This document shows, piece after piece, positions 21,064 to 33,200 of a DNA stretch of 64,000 bases. The notes below the pieces were generated by a model, which did not search any database, was not told where the DNA came from, and saw only the letters and a list, made by a program, of their open reading frames with translations. Location of the stretch: the NCBI GenBank assembly GCA_946894095.1, contig OX335655.1:12462001-12526000 (forward strand). The letters are read 5' to 3'. The translations under genes and the position numbers were made by a program. Origin of the DNA: Incurvaria masculella (lineage: Eukaryota > Arthropoda > Insecta > Lepidoptera > Incurvariidae). The first letter of the stretch is position 1. Each line of letters starts with the position of its first letter.

Positions 21064-23339
21064 GATATCCTGCTGGAATGGAGTTGTTCTCGCTGGAGCA
21101 CGAACTCATCACGACCACATCCATACAACTCATCCGCTTGTAGTCAACCGACGGATCGCAGATAGCAAGATAACAAAAACATTTGAGAACAAAAAGCGCC
21201 GGAGACTTAGGCTGAGATAAATGGCCGTAACAGAAACTAAGACTAACGAAAAGTAGATCTTTGTGACGTCACTTTGACCTCTCACTTGAATCTCAAAGTA
21301 ATGAAAAGGGACGTCACAAAGTACCACTTTTCGATAGTATTGGTGTTTGTTATGACTATTTATCTCCACCTTATTATCTTTAAATAATAGCTATGTCATC
21401 AATTAACATATTATTTACTTTTTAGTTTATCGAAATTCGATGTGATTATTTTTAAATAAAATTAATTGGTATTTTACTAACATTCTTGACAAACTGAATC
21501 CTTAAATAAGCATAATATTATAAGTAAAACTATTCTTGTTTTAAGAATTCACTAGGTAATTAATGCACTATTATTAGTACAACCGTAAGCTTAGCCTGGT
21601 TTTCACTAAGTGCTAATTTAATTTAAGTTACACTTAATATGCCCTTATTACTAAAGTGCTGATTATCTTGTACTGGTATCGATTGCGAGATGGTAACAAA
21701 GGCCCTATAATGTGAGGATTAAGCTAATCAGTACTTGATAGAAGAGACCCTTAGTTTACTCTCCCCCTCAGTTGTTTAAGGCTGCTTTCAGGTGTTTCTG
21801 CTGGGCGTGGAGCAGAAAAAAATGCGAGACATGCGTTAGGTTGTAATAATGAAGAACACAGACAATACAAATCGGCACAGACGATAAAAAGTATTGCTAG
21901 TATTTAATATTTTCAACACAATTCAGCCACTGTTTTTAATTAACGATTTATCCATACCCCTCAAAGCGCACGTTATCTTTTTATTTAAACATAACCTAAG
22001 TTCGAATTTTCTGCAAAATCATCTTTGCATAAGTACACAAGACAGCTTAGCCGAAAACGATTTTCATACAAAACATCTCGACTTCGCTACGTTCAAAAAC
22101 GCCAAAACGGATCGTCCATAATTTCTCCAAAAATATTGTAACCAGTCCCACTGTAATGAATATGTTATCGACAAAGAGATAAGAGCATAAGCTATATGGG
22201 GATTAATGCCGTCGAGGGACGGGAGCGGGAGGGGTGCGGGCGCGGGGAGGGAAAGATCGCTCCGTTTCGGCACTAAACTTGTAAAGGGAACATTTTCTAT
22301 CAACAAGAGATAATCGCTCTCCTTGATTAAAATATCCGAATTAAATTAACCGACAGCGGCATCGCTTTGTGGTGTAATCCGTCTCGGATTTTAATACAAT
22401 TTTATCAGAGAGCATTTCAGGATTTGGGTAATGATCGGCATGAGCTAGGGACATGCCGTCAGGTTTTAGAAATGCTATGAAATCGTTTTGGTTTCGAAAT
22501 ATTGACCTATATTGTCTGTATTCTAACAAAATTGACACCTTTGTTGGCAAGTCAAACCAAAAAGGACAACACCAATACGTTAAAAAAAGAATAGTTGGAA
22601 AACTCAGGCGAGTTCCAAACAAAACAAGTGAAAAAACAAACACGGTTCACTTGAAGACACCATGCCTATCAAACGAACTACAGAAACGGCAAGTGTTCAA
22701 TTTGAGGTTAGAACATGAACTACCGTTATACAGAGAGGTGAAAACCAACAGACCGAGTAACCACTATACAAACCTACTGCCAATCAGGGAAGGATTATGA
22801 GACTTTTCACACAGGCTCGTGGCTGCACGTTTCGATCCCTACTGCCGTCCTTCCATGCTCACTGGTCACGGAGCTGTCAAGGTCGCATGTCGCGGTGTGC
22901 GGCTAGGCCCTGCTTTGTGAGAGTTTCTTTCGTAAATCTTCTTTTGCTAATATTTTACGTTCGAAGAAAGCTGTGCGCTGTGGGCGGTTTTGTCCGTTTA
23001 CAATGGAAAAGAATAAAAAAAAGACGTATTGCTTTCAGGCTTATTTATGTCCTGAACAACTGTATAGATGTGTACATCTCAATAGAAAATATGGTGGTTT
23101 GTGAAAAGTATCCTAAAAAGATTTGTCTACTTTTTACCTAAGAGCTACTTATTTGAACAAACAAAACACTCAAGAATCATAGACAGTATTATAATCTACC
23201 TACAACAATGCGTCCACTAGAAGTTTCGGAGCAGGCAGTTACGTAAACAAAAGCGAGTCGGCACAAATGATTATGCGTGTTTTACGAATATAATAGACTA
23301 GGAGATCGCGACAAAAATGGTTACGATCATGTAAACGGC
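21064..23339. other. Spacer, no proven gene; CRE-like fold-back and G-rich motif
   Basis: At 21,248-21,335 an imperfect inverted repeat (CGAAAAGT..TTTGTGACGTC against GACGTCACAAAG..ACTTTTCG) contains a TGACGTCA site. At 22,216-22,251 seven G-tracts of three or more lie within 36 bp, a strong G-quadruplex pattern. Two open frames (22,453-22,800 and 22,797-23,141, plus) have no recognisable domain and are not called genes. Confidence 0.4.
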
Positions 23340-23344
23340 TGAAA

Positions 23345-23790
23345 CTGGGTTCACGGGATAATAACCAACCGTCTGAAGCTAAATGTGTCGGTCTGCCAAA
23401 AAAACTTTAATAAGGTGAATGACTGCAAAAAATAAAGCATAAAAATTTCAGTACTTACTTGCTTAGTAAAACCAAAACTGAGCAATACTTTGGTTACATT
23501 TCATAGTTATGTAAAGGCGATTTAGGTTACACGATATCACTTTAGGTATATTTAAGTATTTAATAAAAAAAACAACTAGTTATTGTTGCATAATTAAAAG
23601 GTACCAATATGTCCAGACAATCAGTATATTCATCAGCAGGTACACACCAACATCTATTTTAAATAGTCAATCTAGCTGACACAACCACTTGGCGAAGGCA
23701 GAACGACATATTTAGAATCAGAGGGTTTGATCTCTAACCTGTGAACCCAGATTCAAACATTTACCTTATTGTAACCAAAAATGTCGTGAC
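23345..23790. mobile_element. MITE-like element (CTGGGTTCAC ends), copy 2
   Basis: Left arm CTGGGTTCACGGGATAATA..GGTCTGCC and right arm GGCAGAACGACATATTTAG..GTGAACCCAG pair over about 55 bp with mismatches, enclosing about 270 bp. Shares its right half and flank (AAAAATGTCGTGACCTCCCGG) with copy 1 at 13,334, which has the added hairpin. Confidence 0.65.
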
Positions 23791-23887
23791 CTCCCGGAAT
23801 ATAACTGAGTGCCTCCCCACTCGGCTCATATGTATGTTAGCGAACTTTCTCCTACCGACTAGCCAGTTCCAAGTCGCGGCTTAACTG

Positions 23888-24110
23888 GCGGCCACTGCTT
23901 ACGTAATAAGTCATCCTCTTCGTCACTCGTAATTCTGTAGTGAATTCGAATTAATTCTCCGTTTTTTTTTAGTGTGAAATCTTATTTTACGGATATATGT
24001 GAAAGTGACAGTAATGCATTTTGTGTAAGAATGCGCTGTCCACTGCTTACACAATAAGTAATCTCTTAATCGCTCTGAGTCTGTAGAGAATTTCAATTTC
24101 CTACTCGTTA
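23888..24110. promoter_or_regulatory. Duplicated block in the presumed 5' region of CYP9 gene 1
   Basis: CCACTGCTTACGTAATAAGTCATC..TCTGTAGTGAATT (about 23,891-23,948) recurs in diverged form as CCACTGCTTACACAATAAGTAATC..TCTGTAGAGAATT (about 24,039-24,095), about 148 bp apart and 180-380 bp before the start codon. No clear TATA box. The location suggests promoter or 5' untranslated sequence, but the transcription start is unknown. Confidence 0.4.
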
Positions 24111-24273
24111 AATTAGAAAGAATATTTTAAAAGTTACACACAGTGCAATAAAGTAACAGTGTTATACAGCCTGCAGTGGTGTCATTTTATGTTAGAATTG
24201 AAGTGAAAGTGTAAGTCATACACAAATACTATTGAAAGTACTTTAAAAACAATTACGTTAAATCTCATTTGAA

Positions 24274-27200
24274 ATGTTTGTCGTGATAGCTACGGTGATA
24301 ACTCTACTGCTAGCGTACGTATACTCCAAGAGGAAGAACAGCTACTTCTCGAGCAATGGAGTGAAGACTTTGCCCCCGTGGCCTTTCGTGGGAAACCTTG
24401 GTCAAGTCACACTGGGGAGAGCCAATTTCGTCGACGCCATTGGAGAAGGATACAAAGCTTTTAAAGATGAAAGGTTCGGAAACTTTGTAGTATTTTCGTA
24501 GATGTTAATATGAATAAATGTATTATTAGTCGCCGATTATTTACTATTCAATTCTGTACATAAGCACTGTTTATTGTTTTATTTCAAAAACCACAAAACA
24601 TTCAACTAACTCGGTTTGAAACGCTGACATATATGTAATAATGTCCCCGAAAAACCACTAATACGTGACTTTCATGTGAATGCAAAAAAATATGTTGAAA
24701 AGTTATTCATGTTTGCAGTGTATGTATGTAAATGTTTTGTGGTGACCATCGGTATTCACATATTTCTTCACGGTAGATTATACATGCGTACATATCACAT
24801 TCATTGTAATAAGCGACGTACCTGCTTAGTACGAAAAAGTATATTTACTTAACTTAGCTAAGTACTTACTTCGAACATTGAGAACCCTGCAGCAACTCAG
24901 GAAATATGTTTTTGAAGTGGAATTTAAAAAGAGATTCACGACAATATGGTAGCGTATCGGTTAACCGATAAACTTAAAATGCAACAAAATACAATACCGT
25001 TGCACTCAATTTTATTACCGATTTCGACCAAATACGGTTTGCTTGCATAGATTGTTGAGCTCAAGTTAATAAAAGCAAGCTACATAATACAAACCATCGC
25101 ACGCCTATTAAATTGTATAAATAATAATAAAAATATGTACAAATATTTATCTTGTATATAATATATTAGAGAAAATAGTTGTTAACAAACCAGAACTTGT
25201 TTAGAACAGGTTCCATATATATCCCAACAGAACCTGTTACATAGGTCTACCTATTGTCTAACTATTACGGTACTACCTATCTAACACACATACAATAATA
25301 AATCTTTAATATTTAGTTTGACCACTTACCGCGCGTGTGAGGAGCAGCACGTCCTGCTCCTCACACGCGCGCGTAAGTTTTAAGATATTGATAATTAATC
25401 TTTAGTTTTAGAGAAACTACATATTTACAAGCCTTAATCAACGACTGCAAATTATTTTAAGTTTACACACTTAGGGCCGAGTGTACGAAAGGACAAAAAT
25501 CAAAATCAACGTCAAAGTATGATCAAACACATCACTTTGTGTGGACAGTATGAAAGTAACTCTATGCGGTTCCCTAAAAGTGACGTGTTTGAACATTGAT
25601 TAACTTAGCCGTCTCTTCGTGCAATCGGGGCTTAGACGCTGTGTGGGACACTGGTGTCAATACTTCCCTCATTATTTTAAGTTTCTCAGAATAAATCAGA
25701 TATTAGCCATACATCATTGTTGGATTTTTGAGCAAAATTCATATTGGTCTACTGTAATATCTATTTCATGGAGTTTTTAATTAATTTTGATTTTGTTTCA
25801 GATACTTCGGTCTGTACCAGTACATGATACCCACCATCATCCCCAAGGATCCGGAGCTGATCCGGCAGATTGTCAGTCAGGACTTCGACGTCTTCCCCAA
25901 CCGTGGGGTTCACATCGACCACGACAGCGACGAGCTGTTTGGCAGAAACCTCATCATGCTGAGAGGTATAACATAAATGACAGACGTGCAGACTAAGTGC
26001 AGGTGTACAGAATGTGTTGTTGTAGTTACACTGAAAAAAATAGTGCAACTGTTCATAGTTTTATTACGGGAGGAGGGACTTTGAAGAATTCCAAATTATG
26101 GGTATACAGCAGGTGGCGGAATGGGTAGGCGCAATTCGCACGCACTGGTCAGCCTTGGCCGGTTTTGTATATAGTATACAAAACTGGCCAAGTGCGAGTC
26201 GGACTCGCACACGAAGGGTTCCGTACCATCGAACAAAACAATAATACAAAAAATCACGTTTTTTTTTCAAAAAAATCACGGCCCCCTTTAATTTAAATTA
26301 TTTTATAATCTTACCTATTTGTTGTTATAGCGGCAAAATTAATACACAATCTGTGAAAATTTCAGCTGTCTATCTGTTACGGTTACTGAGATACAGCCCT
26401 GTGACAGACGGACAGACGGACGGACGGACGGACGGACGGACGGACGGACGGACGGACGGACGGACGGACGGACGGTCAGCGGAGGCTTAGTAATAGGGTT
26501 CCGTTTTCACCCTTTGGGTACGGAACCCTAAAAAGTAGTTATTTTTACAGCTTTATTTCTTTAATCAATGCATCCTTGCTTCACGGTCGACACAACACAC
26601 ATCTCACATTCGTTGATATTTTATTAATTCTTATCATATTTTTTTCGTACTTTACTGAGTCCCGATATAAAGCTTGGCATATTATTATTTTTTTTATTTG
26701 TATTATGAATTTTTTAGGTAAACGATGAATATTATAATTTAAAATGATAGGTTTTGTCCATGACGCACTACTGTTTCGATTAAATTTATATACCGGTTTT
26801 AATGACATGTATTTTGAAATATCTTATGAATGTTTGGAAAAATACGCTTAAAATTAAAAAAATAAGTAAACATCATCACGTGTGCTATTTCTGACTCCCG
26901 AGCAGCGAAATACGGTTCCAGGGTCACGGCTAACTATTGTCAATCTTGTTTCGCCTTTGATGTACTTACTTAGGCACGCATAAAACGTAATTGAGCGGCT
27001 CGTTGCCTAGTGGCGCGGGGACTGGGTTCAATTCCGACATGCACCACTGTCTTTATCTTTCCGAGTTCGATAAGTGCATTTCGTCACGAATGCGAGCTAC
27101 TCCATGGTTCGAAATCCATGTAGGTCCCCTTCCCCTACTAGGTGGTAGGGTTTAAGCCCGCCCGAGTTGGTACCATCGCATTGGTAGAAAGGTGGTCGAC

Positions 27201-30200
27201 GCGGTAATGAAAATTTGTCCGAGTTTTCCAACCAGTTCAATGTAGCCGTGCTCATAAAGGGAAGGTCCTGGCATGGCAGCTAATTCCTTAGGGAATATGG
27301 TGTATTGTGCTAATATCATAACGGTAGTTGTGTGGCATTAGCCATCCATGTAAATAAAAAAAGGCGAATTCAGCGCTGTGACATTTGTTAACAAGCCTAG
27401 TATCTTGAAATAAAATCACACACTGAAATAAAATCAGTGCATTCAACTGTTAATCCGATAATAACAACCATTTTGCAACGTTAAAACAGAGCCAACCAAG
27501 TATCTAAATTAGTTTCTCTGAGTGAAAACGGCAAAAAGGCTTACTGTATATTTTTTACATAGTTTTTTACTGTGTGTCATCGCTGTTTTATCTTACGAAA
27601 ACTTACTAGCTTTAGTATTTTTACGATTCTTACTAACGTCTAATGTTTAGTGAAATTATATAAATAACAAATAATAAACATGCAAATGATATTTGCTTAT
27701 GTGCACATCTACAATTTTAGCGGTAATTTTTTTTTGTACACATAAATACACGTAATTCTTCTATATCCCTACGCAATATATAAACTACGCAACGGATTTT
27801 GATGCGGTTTTTTTTAATAGATAGAGTGATTGAAGAGGAAGGTTTATATGTATAATAACATCCATTAAATAGCGGAGAAATACTGTTATTTTTGAGTTTT
27901 CCAATGTGATGTCGTAAAAAAATATTTTTTTTCCGCTTACATTGCAAACGCAGGCTGAACCCTACGAGATTTATCAAAATAATGTACTAAGTATTGTATA
28001 CATTGAAAAGGTCTACAGAAAACTCCGGGATGTTATATATCTATCTCTTATGGATATCCCACAATAACATTTTTACAATACTTTTTACGACAAATTATGG
28101 CTAATTTTCGAAGCGATTTTAAACAATACAGCATTAATCCTTATCCAATTAAATACCTTAAATACATTTTTGATTTAATATAGATCTATATGGTCCTACA
28201 TACATGATTTAAATATATGATTACTACATATATGATTTAAATGAATATTTTCGATGATATTACAGATTTGAAAGTTGCGGGACGTAGCGTTTGCGGCGGT
28301 ACCGGCCGGCCGGGGCGGCGGGAGCGTGCCTACAAATAGTGTGTCGGAGGCCGCGGTTCTCCCTATAGCACTTTAAATTTATTATTTCTCTAATATCTAA
28401 TAATCAAGTAATAATAATATTTAAGTTTTTTTATTTCAAATATTTCAATGTAGGAACTCTACGTAAAAAGGGTTTATTTGTGTATCATTATGTCAAAATA
28501 ATATTTTGTTTAAATGATATTATGCCCGTGCAAAGCCTGGACGGGCTGCTAGTTCTTAAATAAAAATAGTCAGCGCAAAGAGAACCAAACAAAAAAAAAA
28601 AGAATTTGTGAAAGTGGACAAAATTTGTACCTTTTCTGGAAACTTATGGAATAATGAAGTTATTTCCCTAATTGTTATGCCACGTGTCATACTTTTTTTG
28701 AAGTAATCCTCTTTGATTTAAATAAATGTTGTAATTTTTCTTACGATATTCTTAAGACCCTCTATTTCTGAGATTATGGATACTTGGAATGCATTAATTT
28801 TTTTGAAGTCGTTTCATTTCTTCTTTTATTTCTGAGTTATTAGAAAATTGCTGATAAAATGCCCAAAGTGTAGTAGTTATTTCCAAATCATCTCTTTTTC
28901 TTAATTACACACAACATTTAAAAAGAACTTAAATAACTCAAAAGCTATTGATTTTAGACACCATAACACTTTACCATAAATGACTGAATTTTAACTGTGC
29001 TGCATGTAAAAGTGGCTATGCCACCTCCCCTCTCCCCCATACCAACTAATTTCGGTTGCTACTCCCGTCATTCCATGCTCGCTGGTATTAGCCGTTCATT
29101 TCCAGTTTAATAAAAAAAAATGTGTGATCGTTTGAAGGAAAGAAGTGGAAAGAGATGCGATCGGCCATCACGCCCGCCTTCACCAGCTCGAAGGTGCGCG
29201 CCATGCTGCCCCTGATGCTGGAGTGCGCCGACGACGCCATGGACTTCTTCAGCATGCAACTTCACCAAAATAATGGTACTATTTCATCTAACTCGCGCGC
29301 ACTCTTCAAGGCGCAGGAGTTTTGTTAGCACTTGTATTTTTTTTTAACTGGATATATATGAATATTTATTCCTTTGATAGGTCTGACAGTTTGTTACAGA
29401 CATTCGTAACGTAGGAGCGTGTTTTTTTAAGGCTCACCTACTCTGCACTGAGCTAGGCCCGTCTCGCAAATACCAAACTGACCGACAGATATTGGCCTAA
29501 CGCACCACATGGGAACTAGGTGCCATACCAGGACCTTCCTTATATTGGTCGGTTACATTGAACTGGATGGAAAACACGGATAATTTTCATTGCCGATTCA
29601 ACCGTCGTTCATTCAATGCGATGGTACAGACCCGGGCTGGTTTAACCCTACCATCTAGTATGTAAGGAACGGAAGGGACCTACAGTTTTACGTGGAAACT
29701 GAACCACGGCCAGTCTCAACGGTTGTAAATGGTTACCCATCCAGAACCTAACCGCACTCAGAGGTGCTTCACCAAGCTTATCGAACCGCAAGGCGTCGCG
29801 CCACTGGGCTCCCGAGGCTAACAATGGCTCAGCTAAGCACTTGCTTGGATCCCTCAACTCATATCACTCCGTGTGTCTTGTGGACGACCCCGAGGTATCC
29901 CTGAATTATTATTATAGGGTATATCTCTGTGTTCTATGGTTAATGGACATTCTATGGTAATACTTATGAGAACTCCATAACGCTGTCCCTCCGTCCGCTT
30001 GTGCGTCCGCTAGTTTTTTTAGGGTTCCGTACCCAAAGGGTGAAAACTGAACCCTATTACTAAGCGTCCGCTGTCCGTCCGTCCGTCCGTCCGTCCGTCC
30101 GTCTGTCCGTCTGTCACAGGGCTGTATCTCAGTAACCGTAACAGGTTAGACAGCTGAAATTTTCACAGAGTGTGTATTTATTTTGCCGCTATAACAACAA

Positions 30201-33200
30201 ATAGGTAAGATTAAAAAATAATTATAATTAAAGGGGGCTCCCATACAAAAAACGTGATTTTTTGTTTTATTTTTTACGATGGTACGGAACCCTTCGTGTG
30301 CGAGTCCGACTTGCACTTGGCCGGTTTTTTTTATGTTGGGCATATGGCTCCCATGAGCATTGTCCATGGTAGAGACGATAGAACACAGAGATAGACCCTA
30401 TATACCTTCGGAGTTGGAGGGTTTCTAAATTCAGGGATACCGCGGGGTCATCAGCGAGACGCGAGTGATGGAGCCAATCACTTTTGGATCGAATAATGCA
30501 GACGATTGCAAAATTTAGTATTTTTATTATTCACTCAAAGTAAATTCACACACACGCTGTCAATGTGAAAATGAGTATGAGCGAACGTAGCGCCCCTTAC
30601 TAGTTTCAACATGCCAACACAGACGCTGTCAACGTGAAAATGAATATGAGCGAATATGAGCGAATTAGCCCCTTGCTAGTTTCAACACACCAACACATGT
30701 CAACTAGTCAGCATGTGCTACAATAGATGGCGCTACCCACTTGAAAAGCGCAACCCAAGTGAAATTACATCAGTCAGTTTTTCCGACGTATATCATTATT
30801 AACCCCACTGCTCACCCCTCATGTAAATTAGCATGCATGCCACGATACTATGAATTGTGAGTAAATCAAGCTATACGTAGGTGCAAACCGCATCAAAATT
30901 GAATGAGTGGTTCTCTAATTATGAGCGAACAGATACACGTACGACAGACATTAGGTTTGTACCTAAGTAGCAGAGAAGCGTATATGAATGTTTCGTATAT
31001 TTCAGCCGGATACTTTGACATCGATACAAACATCCCGGTGACTGCATACGTGAATGACGTCATTGCCTCCTGCGCCTTCGGGTTCCGCGTGAACACGCAT
31101 CAGCAGAGGAACAATGAAATCTACGAGCTCGGACAGACCGCAGTCATTCAGTACACAACGCAAATCATGAAGTTCTTCGGCTATGAGAACTTCCCTAGAC
31201 TCATGAAGGTATTCAATTTCAGTTAAAATATATTGGGCTTACACGGCAGCAGCTGTGTGTGTACATGTCTAGGTCATACATTTTTCAAGTGTGCCTTCCA
31301 GGCCGAATCCGAAAGTACAAGCCATATCGAAAATACTCGAGGTAGTCATGGGGCCGATTTTAATGTAAAATAAAACGGCGTTATTACATTTTTTTTAAAA
31401 TATTTTCTAGCCGGGAGTTGAAATCGTTGATTTTGAGAACAATAAATCAACCTGTATTATCGCACCAGTCAAATTTCGTGAATTAACGTTTAACTTGTCG
31501 TAGGAAAGTATTGATTTTTAATAAAATGATTCATATTTTCAAAATTGCATGCATCGCCATTACCGATATTTTTGCAAAATCTAAAAATACAGTTTTAGTT
31601 TCCACCGAAATCGGTCCCATGACTCCTTTGAGTGTTTTTTCGCTATTTCTTATAGTTTCGGATGACTAAAAGAAATAGCACACTTGAAAAAAAAGTATTT
31701 CCGCATGAATCGATACAAAAAGAAACTAAATACACATTCCTAAGTGCTCAAATGTTTCCAGTTCTTCCGAATAAAGATCATCGACACTGCCTCAGCCAAC
31801 TTGTTCAGGAAGCTGTTCTCTGGTGCCATGAAGCTTCGCCACGACAACAACAACAGTCGCCCAGACTTCATACAGATACTCATAGAAGCGAAGAAAGGTA
31901 TGGTCATACAAAAATACAAGTGAACTTCGAAGGATGCCAAAATAGCATGACAAACTACAATCATTATGGATGAAATGTCGTGTTGTCCCAATCAATCAAT
32001 CAGGAGCTTGAGTCAGCTAATAGATAACTCCACTTTCGAGCGTTAGCGTTATGAATAACACAATATTCGGTACAATTTTGTGCGATTGCGCTCTCAAGTG
32101 GAGTTATTTTAGGGTTCTTGTCTCATAGTCAGTGCACGTCCCCAAAATTCTGTATTTTATCGCTTTTTCTGGCCGTCGGCGCGCCGCGCTTCAGCCATAT
32201 TATTTTTTTTTTCTCTAGCTACAACTTTAGTAGTTTATCTACAAATATATCATACACATGTACTAGCTACCTTAAATATAAAATCAAATAAATATTATAC
32301 AAAATTCGAATTTAAATTTAATGTTAGTCTTTATATTACAAAACGACATTCTCCACATAACATAATAAAACCAATTACATTTAAAGAAAACATCAGCTTA
32401 ATCATTTTGCATATAATTGCATTTTTAAGCCTTTAAAGTGAGATGTTTATCCGTCAAAGACCATTGACGGATAAAGAACAAAACACAAGATCAGTGTGTA
32501 GGTGAACATTGTTGAACATAACTAGCCTACCACTTATAATACAGCCTTTGGGCCAGTTTAAGTGGTAGCGAATATTATTTGTTGTTTATATTCGTGTGAA
32601 TAATAAATAAATAAATAAATAAATGTGATTTCATTTATATTTCGAATTGTGTTTAACCAAGTTATCTTTGACCGTAATAAAATTGAAAATTAAACATGTC
32701 ATAAACATTAATTATGATTGATCATTGCTGTTTGCTCTCAAAAAGTGATATTCCCGTAAAGCAGTTTGTGCGCCACATAAAACAATGTCGCGTACCTAAG
32801 CCTAAAATAACTTACTTTTTCGTTTGTTGTCAGGTACCCTAAATCAAGATGAAATAAATGGATCTCCAGACAAGCAAGGAGCAGTTCCAGTAATGAATCC
32901 AAGTGGGTAATTAAATGGTTTTAATTTTATTTCATAAAGAATCCAAATGTCCAAGTCTAATCAGTAATTTTGTTGAACTTGGCACGAAATGGTTGATATC
33001 TGCAAATAGATGTGGTGCGAAAATGAAAACGGAATATAAAAATAGTTTAGACAAAATGATTTACATACAAAAAAAAAATATATACACAATAATATCACCC
33101 AGCATAAGTAGGTATTAGGAACGTACCACTTCTTATCACGGTTCAGTATTAAGAAAGAAATACAATATAGAAATCAAGTTTCGTAGCGAAATCGAAAGAG

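Noticed and set aside
22453..23141. Two consecutive open frames of about 115 codons
   Set aside because: No domain features, no splice context, and not known to me; chance frames are expected at this length.
24274..24501. Reading exon 1 of gene 1 through to the stop at 24,501
   Set aside because: The family exon boundary at 24,473 (GAAAG|GT) restores exact agreement with exon 2 and the 200-bp exon 1 of the other two genes.
32834..32904. Donor at GTGG|GTAATT for exon 6 of gene 1
   Set aside because: It would put exon 7 out of frame. Using CCAA|GTGGGT keeps frame and gives the expected YTDDDLVAQ continuation.
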